A stretch of DNA of 5,343 nucleotides from Planctomycetota bacterium (GTDB lineage Bacteria > Planctomycetota > SZUA-567): assembly GCA_031278535.1 (NCBI GenBank), contig JAITKH010000194.1, positions 1-5,343 on the forward strand, read 5' to 3'. Positions 1-5,132 of the stretch are shown one piece after another. The position numbers and the translations under genes were made by a program. The notes below the pieces were generated by a model. It was not told the origin of the DNA and did no database searches. It saw only the letters and a program-made list of their open reading frames with translations. Numbering within the stretch: position 1 is the first letter of the stretch; each line of letters begins with the position of its first letter.

Positions 1-2824
1 CGCCGTCCGGTCCGGGAAGGGCATAGCAGAAAAATACCCCCGCCCTGCCGTCGGCCGCCCGCGCCCGGCCGCTCCACACCCCCTTGGGCATCCGGTCGAG
101 GCGCTCGATCAAACCGGCCTGGCTCCTCGCCAATTCCTCGAATTCCATGTGCAGGCGCTCCTTCGGGGAGACCTCACCCTCATAGGCGCCGATGAAATCC
201 CTTAACGCCTCGAAATCGTCGTCGGGGGTCAGGAGCTTGCCGCCCTCGATGCCGAACAGGCGGGAAATGCGCAGGGTTTTCCTGGTCACAGTCTGATACA
301 GCCCCAACAGGCGATCGAGTTCGGCCGGGGGCAGGAAGTTCCAATACGACACCCGCCCCCGTTCAGCAGCGTCTTCGGGGTGATCCCGGCGCAGGGCGGC
401 CTCAATCTCCGGATTCCGGCGCCGGTCGACCCGGCCGATCCGCTGCATCAGGCGCACCGGGTTCCAATGCAGATCATAGTTGATCAAAAGACGGCAATCC
501 TGCAGGTTGAGGCCCTCGGACAAAACATCGGTCGAAACCAGGATGGCGATTTCCCTTTCCCCGTTCCTTCGCAGTTCGTCGCTCGAAGAACCGTTGTAGC
601 AAGGGGAAAACCGCCGGATGACGTCGCCGCGGTTCTTTCCGGACGAACTGTGGAGCTCCTCGACGTTCTCGAATCCGGATTCCCTGAGCCGCTTTTCAAG
701 ATATACCGTCGTGTCCATGAATTCGGAAAAGATCAGGACCTTCTGTCCTTTCAACTCCGGCCCGGCGAGGAGGCGGCAGAGTTCCGCGAATTTATCGTCC
801 GCACATTTTTCGGCGCCGTCGGTTTGCCCGATAAAGCGGATCAATCCCTCCATGTCCAGCATTGTTTCCTCGTACATCCGGCCGAGGTCGTACTTTTCCG
901 GATCCAGGGCATCAAAGAGGTCGGCCGTTTCCGGCGCCTCCACATCCTCCTCCTGGCCAAGTTTGTCGGTAAAATTTTCCCCGATTTTCATCAGTATTTC
1001 GACATGCTCCTTCTTCCATCTTTCCCAATGTTTTCTCTTCCCGATCCGGTCGGCGTGCCGCTCCATCCAGGCGAGAAGCTTGGCCAGCAGGCGGCGGGAA
1101 GACGCGGAAAAGGCCTCTGCCGAGCTTTCAAACCGCTTGAGGAATTGCGTCCTGATGAGACTGACCACCTGTCTTTGCCGGCCGGATTCGAGATCGTCCT
1201 TTTCCTTCCCGTTTTTCAGGAAATCATCCGGCCGATAGGGGGGGAGGGAAAAAAGCGGTTCTTTTTTATCGAATTCCCTTTCCAGTCCCTTCAGCAGAGG
1301 ACCATAGGTTTTTTCCAGCGAATAGGGCGCGACCTTGGGCTGCCTGGCTTCGGGAAAGACCCCTCCCGCATCCTTTTTGACATAGGCCCGGCTGCGCTGT
1401 ACCACCAGTTCGCGAAACAGCGGATCGCCCTGCAGGAGACTATTGGCGGCGACAAGGTTGATGTCGGCGGGGACGTCCCGGCCGGGTACCTTGGGGAAGG
1501 GATCCTCCGCCCCCGGCTTCTCCAGGACCTTTTCCAATTTCCGGAAATGGCCGCTCAGGGAATGAACGCCCATTTCCTTGAAATGCGCCTCCTCCCCGCC
1601 GGTGAACAGTTCCATCATGTGCCGGAAATCGTTCAGACTGTTGTTAATCGGGGTGGCGGTGAGGAGAAACACCGTCTTGTCCCGGCAAACCTCGCGCATC
1701 CGCCAATACCGGGATTTTCCTTCCCAATCGCCGCCGCCCCGGATCCCGGTATTCCGGAAATTGTGCCCCTCGTCGATGATGACGACCTCCGCCCTGTCCG
1801 CCGCCGCCCGCATGTCGGCCCGGCAACTGTCGCGCCCCAGATCGGTATGGGCGAAGCACTCGAGCATTCCGGTCCTGAACCGGCCGGAGCGCAATTCGGG
1901 CAGCCGCCGGTCGAGTTCGGGCAGCCAAACCGACTCGAGAACCGATTTGGGGGCGAACAGGGCGACCCGGCGGCGATCATGGCCGACCAGGCGTTCAATC
2001 AGCATCAGGCCGACGAAGGTTTTTCCCAGGCCTACCCCGTCGCAGAGAAACGCGCCCCGCCAACGGGCGGCTTTCTTCAGCAGGTCGCGATAGCCGTCCT
2101 TCTGGTATTGGGCGAGACACGGATATATCCGCGAATGGGCGTTTTCCCATTCGTCCAGCGAAGGAACGCCCCGTCCGTACAAGCTGGCCAGGGCCTTGGC
2201 GTAGATGTCGAAGGGCGGGTATTCGCGGGCATGGCGCTCGAGCACCCGCAACAGTTCGGCCGTCGCCTCCCTCCCCTCGTTCCAGCGTTCCTCGTACCAT
2301 TCCTGCAGAACCGCCACCGGCGGACCTTCCACCTTGACGTTCAACTCTATGTTCTGGGTCAGGCCGGCCACGGTCATATTGGACGAGCCGACCAGGGCAT
2401 GCGATCCCACTACCTCCAGGCGGCCGCGGGTGATATAGCATTTGGCGTGGAACTTCTTCCGGTCGTAAATGCGGCAGCGCAATTTTTGCGTCCGCATGGC
2501 CTGGATTACCGCCTCGGCGCCGGAGAGGAGCGGGTTGTCGCGCTTCTCCGCCTCCAGGCTATCGTCAAGCTTCTCCAGGGCGTCGGCCAGGATTTCCGCC
2601 GTTTTTTCCGACACCTCGGCTCCCATAAGCAGACGGATGGCGTCGATTTTCCGCCAGGATCCATCCAGGCGGATAAGGGAGCCGATGTCGAAATAGCCGG
2701 TGGCGATGTCCAGGGCCTTGGCTATTTCGCCCCATTCCCGCAGATAGCGGAGCGCATTCCAGTCCTGATCGCGGTTGTCCACGATGAACAGTTCGCCGCC
2801 GGCCTTGCTGGTTTGCTTTGGCAT
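1..2824 (-). CDS. PLD-like domain fused to SNF2/HepA-type helicase, C-terminus beyond window (partial)
   Basis: A single frame reads on the minus strand from ATG at 2824-2822 to base 1 without a stop (941 codons seen); the C-terminus lies outside. Residues about 10-190 resemble a phospholipase-D-like domain with one HKD-type site: H126 and K128 in KFHAKCYI, then GSSNMT at 146-151. The usual aspartate of HxKx4D is R133, as in degenerate PLD folds. Residues about 240-850 form a superfamily 2 helicase: Walker A DGVGLGKT (262-269), DEGH box (351-354), motif III LLTATP (387-392), motif V STDVLSEGLNLQ (764-775) and motif VI QRIGRVDRRR (794-803). A charged insertion, about 500-690, separates the RecA lobes. 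The family is ATP-dependent DNA translocases found in restriction and defence loci; the PLD part may bind or cut DNA. That role is inferred. GGGG four bases before ATG is a usable ribosome site. DISARM, Dpd and BREX also use SNF2 or PLD proteins, but I cannot assign this one to any of them. Confidence 0.93.
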   Translation of the reverse strand, partial: MPKQTSKAGGELFIVDNRDQDWNALRYLREWGEIAKALDIATGYFDIGSLIRLDGSWRKIDAIRLLMGAEVSEKTAEILADALEKLDDSLEAEKRDNPLLSGAEAVIQAMRTQKLRCRIYDRKKFHAKCYITRGRLEVVGSHALVGSSNMTVAGLTQNIELNVKVEGPPVAVLQEWYEERWNEGREATAELLRVLERHAREYPPFDIYAKALASLYGRGVPSLDEWENAHSRIYPCLAQYQKDGYRDLLKKAARWRGAFLCDGVGLGKTFVGLMLIERLVGHDRRRVALFAPKSVLESVWLPELDRRLPELRSGRFRTGMLECFAHTDLGRDSCRADMRAAADRAEVVIIDEGHNFRNTGIRGGGDWEGKSRYWRMREVCRDKTVFLLTATPINNSLNDFRHMMELFTGGEEAHFKEMGVHSLSGHFRKLEKVLEKPGAEDPFPKVPGRDVPADINLVAANSLLQGDPLFRELVVQRSRAYVKKDAGGVFPEARQPKVAPYSLEKTYGPLLKGLEREFDKKEPLFSLPPYRPDDFLKNGKEKDDLESGRQRQVVSLIRTQFLKRFESSAEAFSASSRRLLAKLLAWMERHADRIGKRKHWERWKKEHVEILMKIGENFTDKLGQEEDVEAPETADLFDALDPEKYDLGRMYEETMLDMEGLIRFIGQTDGAEKCADDKFAELCRLLAGPELKGQKVLIFSEFMDTTVYLEKRLRESGFENVEELHSSSGKNRGDVIRRFSPCYNGSSSDELRRNGEREIAILVSTDVLSEGLNLQDCRLLINYDLHWNPVRLMQRIGRVDRRRNPEIEAALRRDHPEDAAERGRVSYWNFLPPAELDRLLGLYQTVTRKTLRISRLFGIEGGKLLTPDDDFEALRDFIGAYEGEVSPKERLHMEFEELARSQAGLIERLDRMPKGVWSGRARAADGRAGVFFCYALPGPDG

Positions 2825-2830
2825 AATGCC
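2820..2830. promoter_or_regulatory. Palindrome centred on the helicase start codon
   Basis: The sequence GGCAT-A-ATGCC is a perfect 5-bp inverted repeat around one central base. It includes the helicase ATG (2824-2822) and its first codons. It could be an operator half-site pair or a small hairpin at the translation start. At 11 bp it could also be chance. Confidence 0.3.
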
Positions 2831-2892
2831 CCGTTTCCCGTCGTTATACCGATGGAATGGTAAACAATGGGCCGGCCGCCGCCCGGCACGCA

Positions 2893-2898
2893 ATTATA
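2893..2898 (-). promoter_or_regulatory. Candidate -10 box for the helicase gene
   Basis: On the minus strand this reads TATAAT, a perfect sigma-70 type -10 hexamer in otherwise GC-rich DNA. The best -35 at 16-bp spacing is TGGCAA, only a 3/6 match, so the promoter would be weak or activator-dependent. Transcription would start near 2886 and give a leader of about 60 nt before the helicase ATG. The box lies between the two arms of the 15-bp inverted repeat. A second, poorer candidate, TATAAC at 2848-2843, would give a leader of only about ten bases. Confidence 0.4.
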
Positions 2899-2944
2899 GC
2901 CATCCCGGCCAGGATTGCCATACACACCGCCGTATTTTCCCGAA

Positions 2945-2961
2945 CGGGAATTGCCTTCCCG
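2945..2961. repeat. Short hairpin in the intergenic region
   Basis: CGGGAA (2945-2950) and TTCCCG (2956-2961) form a 6-bp stem with a 5-base loop. There is no T-run on either side to make it an intrinsic terminator. It lies just inside the right arm of the 15-bp inverted repeat and overlaps the 12-bp palindrome by three bases. Confidence 0.35.
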
Positions 2962-2970
2962 GCATGCCGG
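2959..2970. promoter_or_regulatory. 12-bp perfect palindrome, possible operator
   Basis: CCGGCATGCCGG is fully self-complementary. Its right half shares five bases with the right arm of the 15-bp inverted repeat. It contains GGCATGCC, similar to the GGCATAATGCC palindrome at the helicase start (2820-2830), so the two could be sites for the same dimeric regulator. No binding protein can be named. Confidence 0.35.
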
Positions 2971-3068
2971 CCCATTGTTTCGCACTTTCGTACGGGCGGC
3001 GCGCAAAAGGGGCGGACGGGGATTTGCCCCGAGGCAACGTAATTTCCTTGCGTTTCGTTCGGCGGAAA

Positions 3069-3098
3069 TTGATACTTTTTCCCGAATATGCCCATCAT
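3069..3098 (+). promoter_or_regulatory. Weak candidate sigma-70 promoter for the FlgN-like/kinase pair
   Basis: TTGATA (3069-3074) matches five of six -35 bases and is followed after 18 bp by CATCAT (3093-3098), four of six -10 bases. Transcription would begin about 25 bp before the FlgN-like start. The pair may instead be expressed from a flagellar-specific promoter that I could not recognise. Confidence 0.2.
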
Positions 3099-3128
3099 GG
3101 GAAAACGGGAGGGAGGCGGCGGACGCGG

Positions 3129-3590
3129 ATGAAACCCGATGACTGTGCTGCCAGGCTGGCCGGACTGCTCGACGCCCAGGCGGAGATTTGCCGGAAAATT
3201 CTCGAACAATCGCGCCGGCAGCGCGAATTCGTGGCCGAAATGCGCGAAGATGAACTCCTGTCCCTTCTCGCCGACAAGCAGAAATTGATCGGCGATCAGC
3301 AAAAGTTGGCGGGGCAAGCCAGACCTTGCCGCGACGAATGGGAAGCGTCGGCCCGCCTGTCCTCGAGTCCGGCCGCGCGGGCCAGGGTCGAGGCGGCCTG
3401 GAACGGGCTCCGGGAACTTCTTGAAGCCATCGTCAAAATCGAGGACGAGAGCCAAGCCGTTCTCCAGGAGCGCAAAAGCCGCCTCTCGACAGACATCGGC
3501 ACTGTCCAACGCGGAAAAATTGTCAACAAGGCGTACGGAGGCGGCTTCCGTCCGTCCCCCGCAGCGCGCTTCAGCGACAGGCGGGGCTGA
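3129..3590 (+). CDS. flgN: FlgN-like flagellar export chaperone
   Basis: The frame encodes 153 residues, about the usual FlgN length (140-160). It is largely helical and charged, with heptad-like patterns: LLADKQKLIGDQQKL at 46-60, IVKIEDESQAVLQERK at 101-116, and a C-terminal VQRGKIVNKAYGG at 126-138 ending in a tyrosine-glycine turn as in FlgN proteins. No signal peptide or membrane segment is present. FlgN proteins are cytoplasmic chaperones holding the hook-junction proteins FlgK and FlgL before export. The family call rests on length, helical pattern, C-terminal motif and the adjacent kinase; sequence conservation in FlgN is low, so another small coiled-coil protein is possible. The ATG at 3129 is chosen because it is the first in-frame ATG after a purine-rich stretch; the GGAGG at 3112-3116 is rather far (12 bases). 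The stop lies one base before the kinase start, so the two genes are probably co-transcribed. Confidence 0.6.
   Translation: MKPDDCAARLAGLLDAQAEICRKILEQSRRQREFVAEMREDELLSLLADKQKLIGDQQKLAGQARPCRDEWEASARLSSSPAARARVEAAWNGLRELLEAIVKIEDESQAVLQERKSRLSTDIGTVQRGKIVNKAYGGGFRPSPAARFSDRRG
3579..3586 (+). promoter_or_regulatory. Ribosome binding site that fixes the kinase start
   Basis: AGGCGGGG ends five bases before the ATG at 3592. The kinase frame is open upstream to an earlier ATG at 3421, but that part overlaps the FlgN-like gene, is rich in serine and arginine, and has no PAS or kinase similarity. This site therefore supports 3592 as the true start and suggests translational coupling across the TGA-A-ATG junction. 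Confidence 0.55.
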
Positions 3591-3591
3591 A

Positions 3592-4896
3592 ATGGACGGC
3601 GACGGCGCCGTCCGCGACGCCGAATTCCCCGACTTGGCGGAACTGGGCGACATCATCCGCGCCTATTCGGCGGCTGCCGACGAACTGCGGCGCTCGCACG
3701 AACTGCTCCAGGGCCAGGTGGCGCAGCTGGCGGGCGAATTGCGGAAAAAAAACGCCGAGCTGTCCGAGACCGTTCTCCAGGTTTCGTCCCTCAAGAACTT
3801 TCTTGACGGGATTATCCAGGCGTCGGCCGACGGCATCGTCGCCATCGGCCTGGATCGCCGGATCACGGCCTGGAATCCCGCCGCCGACGTCCTGTTCGAG
3901 TTCATGGACCGCCCGGCGGGACCGATCGAGGGCGGTTTCATACTCGACGTCATGACCGGTCCCTGCCGTGATTTCGCCATCGTCCTGATGCGTTCGCTCC
4001 AGGAGAATCGCGCCGCGGCGCGCGCAGACATCCGCCTGGCCGCCCGCTTCGGGCGCCCCAGGCAATTCTCGTTTTCGGCCGGCCCGGTACGCAGCCGCAA
4101 CGGGGACGGGGGCGTTGTCGGCGCGGTGCTGATCCTGTCCGACCTTACCGAAATGCGGGAACTGGAAGCGCGGGCGAACCGCCAGGATCGCCTGGCCGCC
4201 CTGGGCGAGATGGCTGCCGGCGTCGCCCACGAAATCCGCAATCCCCTCGGCGGCATCGATCTGTACGCTTCGAGCCTCAGGCGGAAGTTCGCCGCCGGAT
4301 CCTCCGAATACGCCACGTGCGGCAAGATCATCGCCGCCGCCGCCAGCCTCAACCGCATCGTCACCGACATGCTTACCTTCGCCCGGGGACGGCCGCCCCA
4401 GTTCCGGCAGGCGCGACCGGGGCAGGTGCTCCGCTCGGCGGTCGATCTGGCGGCGCGTGAGCTGGAGGCGCGGGGTGCACGGGTGCGGCTGGAAATGGCG
4501 GAACCGGATCTTCCCCGGCTGCTGGACCCGGACCTGATGGCGCAGGCGGCCCTGAACGTGATCTTGAACGCGGCCCAGGCCATGGAGAAGGGAGGCACGG
4601 TCGTCGTCGGGACGGCTTCCGAGCCGGACGGCGGTTTCAGTCTCCGGTTCTCCGACGAGGGGCCGGGCATACCGGATCGGGTCAAGGCGAGGATATTCGA
4701 GCCGTTCTTCACCATGCGCCGGGACGGCACCGGCCTGGGGCTGGCCATTGTCCACAAAATTGTGCAGGATCACGGCGGCGCCATAGACGTGACGGACAAT
4801 CTGCCTCGCGGGACCACGGTCGCCTTCCGGCTTCCCGCCGATCCGGGGGGCGGAAAGCCGGCGGAAGGGGCGCGGCCGGGAACGGAGGACGGGTGA
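3592..4896 (+). CDS. Soluble PAS-domain sensor histidine kinase, FleS/FlrB-like
   Basis: The 434-residue protein has an N-terminal coiled coil (about 22-62), a PAS domain (about 66-185, with ADGIVAIGLDRRITAWNPAA near 79-98), a HisKA dimerisation domain with phospho-acceptor H213 in GVAHEIRNPLGG (210-221), and a HATPase domain: N box NVILNA (322-327), G1 DEGPGI (355-360), F box FEPFFT (369-374), G2 GTGLGLAI (379-386). All residues needed for autophosphorylation appear present. No membrane segment or signal peptide is seen, so it senses a cytoplasmic cue. By family, such NtrB-like kinases pass phosphate to an NtrC-type regulator; FleS/FlrB members control middle and late flagellar genes. That role is inferred from architecture and from the FlgN-like gene one base upstream. 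No response regulator follows within the window. The C-terminal tail after about 415 is glycine-rich and probably disordered. Confidence 0.93.
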   Translation: MDGDGAVRDAEFPDLAELGDIIRAYSAAADELRRSHELLQGQVAQLAGELRKKNAELSETVLQVSSLKNFLDGIIQASADGIVAIGLDRRITAWNPAADVLFEFMDRPAGPIEGGFILDVMTGPCRDFAIVLMRSLQENRAAARADIRLAARFGRPRQFSFSAGPVRSRNGDGGVVGAVLILSDLTEMRELEARANRQDRLAALGEMAAGVAHEIRNPLGGIDLYASSLRRKFAAGSSEYATCGKIIAAAASLNRIVTDMLTFARGRPPQFRQARPGQVLRSAVDLAARELEARGARVRLEMAEPDLPRLLDPDLMAQAALNVILNAAQAMEKGGTVVVGTASEPDGGFSLRFSDEGPGIPDRVKARIFEPFFTMRRDGTGLGLAIVHKIVQDHGGAIDVTDNLPRGTTVAFRLPADPGGGKPAEGARPGTEDG

Positions 4897-4970
4897 TCAA
4901 GACCGCGACGGGATGCCCTGATGGTCTTGTAAAGACTGAACCTGTGGATGGCGAAGTCCGCTTGCCCTAG
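4893..4970 (+). CDS. Doubtful 25-codon frame overlapping the kinase stop
   Basis: A GTG at 4893 overlaps the kinase TGA in a GTGA junction, a common coupling arrangement. The frame runs 25 codons and stops at the TAG inside the left CTAG border of the MITE-like element. The peptide (VIKTATGCPDGLVKTEPVDG and five more) does not resemble the start of a response regulator (no VDDE-type motif) or any family I know. It may be the truncated start of a gene cut by the element, or simply a chance frame. Confidence 0.15.
   Translation: MIKTATGCPDGLVKTEPVDGEVRLP
4898..4929 (+). terminator. Weak stem-loop just after the kinase gene
   Basis: CAAGACC (4898-4904) pairs with GGTCTTG (4923-4929), giving a 7-bp stem with an 18-base loop that can itself form a GGG/CCC pairing. 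There is no T-run after it, so it is not a typical intrinsic terminator. An overlapping alternative hairpin, GTCTT-GTA-AAGAC (4924-4936), uses some of the same bases. Confidence 0.25.
4920..4943 (+). repeat. Degenerate extra copy of the element's end motif
   Basis: TGGTCTTGTAAAGACTGAACC (from 4922) resembles TGGTCTGTAAAGTCTCAATCC at the left end of the MITE-like element (from 4971), same orientation, with one base inserted and a few substitutions. It lies outside the inferred element, about 49 bp upstream, and could be a relic end or part of a multi-copy binding site. Confidence 0.4.
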
Positions 4971-5132
4971 TGGTCTGTAAAGTCTCAATCCTTACAAATT
5001 CTGAAATCCGTTTGTTCCGGGATTGACCTCCGATGCCGGAGGGGAATTCACTGCCCCGGAGCCGGAAACCGGATGAACCGGGGCGCTCCCCGTAAAATCT
5101 CAAGCAAAAATCGAGACTTTACGGAACACTAG
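4967..5132. mobile_element. 166-bp MITE-like element with 20-bp terminal inverted repeats
   Basis: The left end CTAGTGGTCTGTAAAGTCTC (4967-4986) and the reverse complement of the right end (5113-5132) match at 18 of 20 positions. Both begin with CTAG, consistent with a TA or CTAG target duplication such as IS630- or IS5-type transposases make; this family link is inference. The interior has no plausible gene but can fold into three stems: 4985-4991 with 5020-5026 (7 bp), 5027-5032 with 5037-5042 (6 bp, 4-base loop), and 5053-5059 with 5078-5084 (7 bp, with an inner CCGG/CCGG stem). With the termini paired, the whole would form a branched cruciform. It could be a non-autonomous transposon, a structured repeat, or the remnant of two insertion-sequence ends. 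Confidence 0.6.
5090..5124. repeat. Imperfect hairpin pairing an internal motif copy with the right end
   Basis: CCGTAAAATCTC (5090-5101) and GAGACTTTACGG (5113-5124) pair at 11 of 12 positions around an 11-base A-rich loop. The left arm is a third direct copy of the end motif and competes with the left terminus for pairing with the right terminus. No T-run follows, so a terminator role is not supported. Confidence 0.55.

Larger units (their letters stand above)
2862..2980. repeat. 15-bp perfect inverted repeat bracketing the divergent promoter region
   Basis: The left arm AAACAATGGGCCGGC (2862-2876) is the exact reverse complement of the right arm GCCGGCCCATTGTTT (2966-2980); 89 bp lie between them. 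The match stops at both edges of both arms. No direct target duplication is visible in the flanks, so a mobile-element origin is not shown. The arms flank the candidate TATAAT of the helicase. This would suit a looping operator, a pair of binding sites, or the ends of a 119-bp decayed element. Arm identity is seen directly; function is inferred. Confidence 0.7.
2825..3128. other. Divergent intergenic region between helicase and FlgN-like gene
   Basis: These 304 bases separate two genes read away from each other. Besides the repeats and the minus-strand -10 box, I see no protein frame with plausible start, composition and ribosome site; frames crossing it are extensions or shadows of the neighbours. 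For the plus-strand genes, TTGATA at 3069-3074 is a 5/6 match to a -35 box, with CATCAT (3093-3098, 4/6) 18 bp later. No sigma-54 (GG-N10-GC) or sigma-28 flagellar promoter was found by eye. Confidence 0.6.

Noticed and set aside
380..2863. An 827-codon open frame on the plus strand.
   Set aside because: It lies antisense to the helicase, whose minus-strand frame carries a full ordered set of helicase motifs. The plus product is proline- and phenylalanine-rich with no recognisable domain, as expected of a high-GC shadow.
2887..2902. Possible sigma-54 promoter at GGCACGCAATTATAGC.
   Set aside because: The GG and GC elements are 12 bases apart instead of the required 10.
3421..3591. An upstream ATG extending the kinase by 57 residues.
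   Set aside because: The extension lies inside the FlgN-like gene in another frame and has low-complexity serine/arginine content; ATG 3592 has a good ribosome site.
2844..3656. A 270-codon minus-strand frame spanning the intergenic region and the FlgN-like gene.
   Set aside because: It shows no domain-like features, covers the promoter region and is antisense to the FlgN-like gene.
3571..4773. Long minus-strand frames (400 and 364 codons) opposite the kinase.
   Set aside because: They mirror the kinase codons; the plus strand has intact PAS, HisKA and HATPase motifs and a well-placed ribosome site.
4897..5103. A 68-codon minus-strand frame across the left part of the MITE-like element.
   Set aside because: It crosses terminal repeats and hairpins, lacks a recognisable domain, and is explained by the low stop density of this DNA.
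4967..5132. Reading the repeated motifs as a CRISPR array.
   Set aside because: Copies are few, degenerate, in both orientations and unevenly spaced, with no regular spacers.
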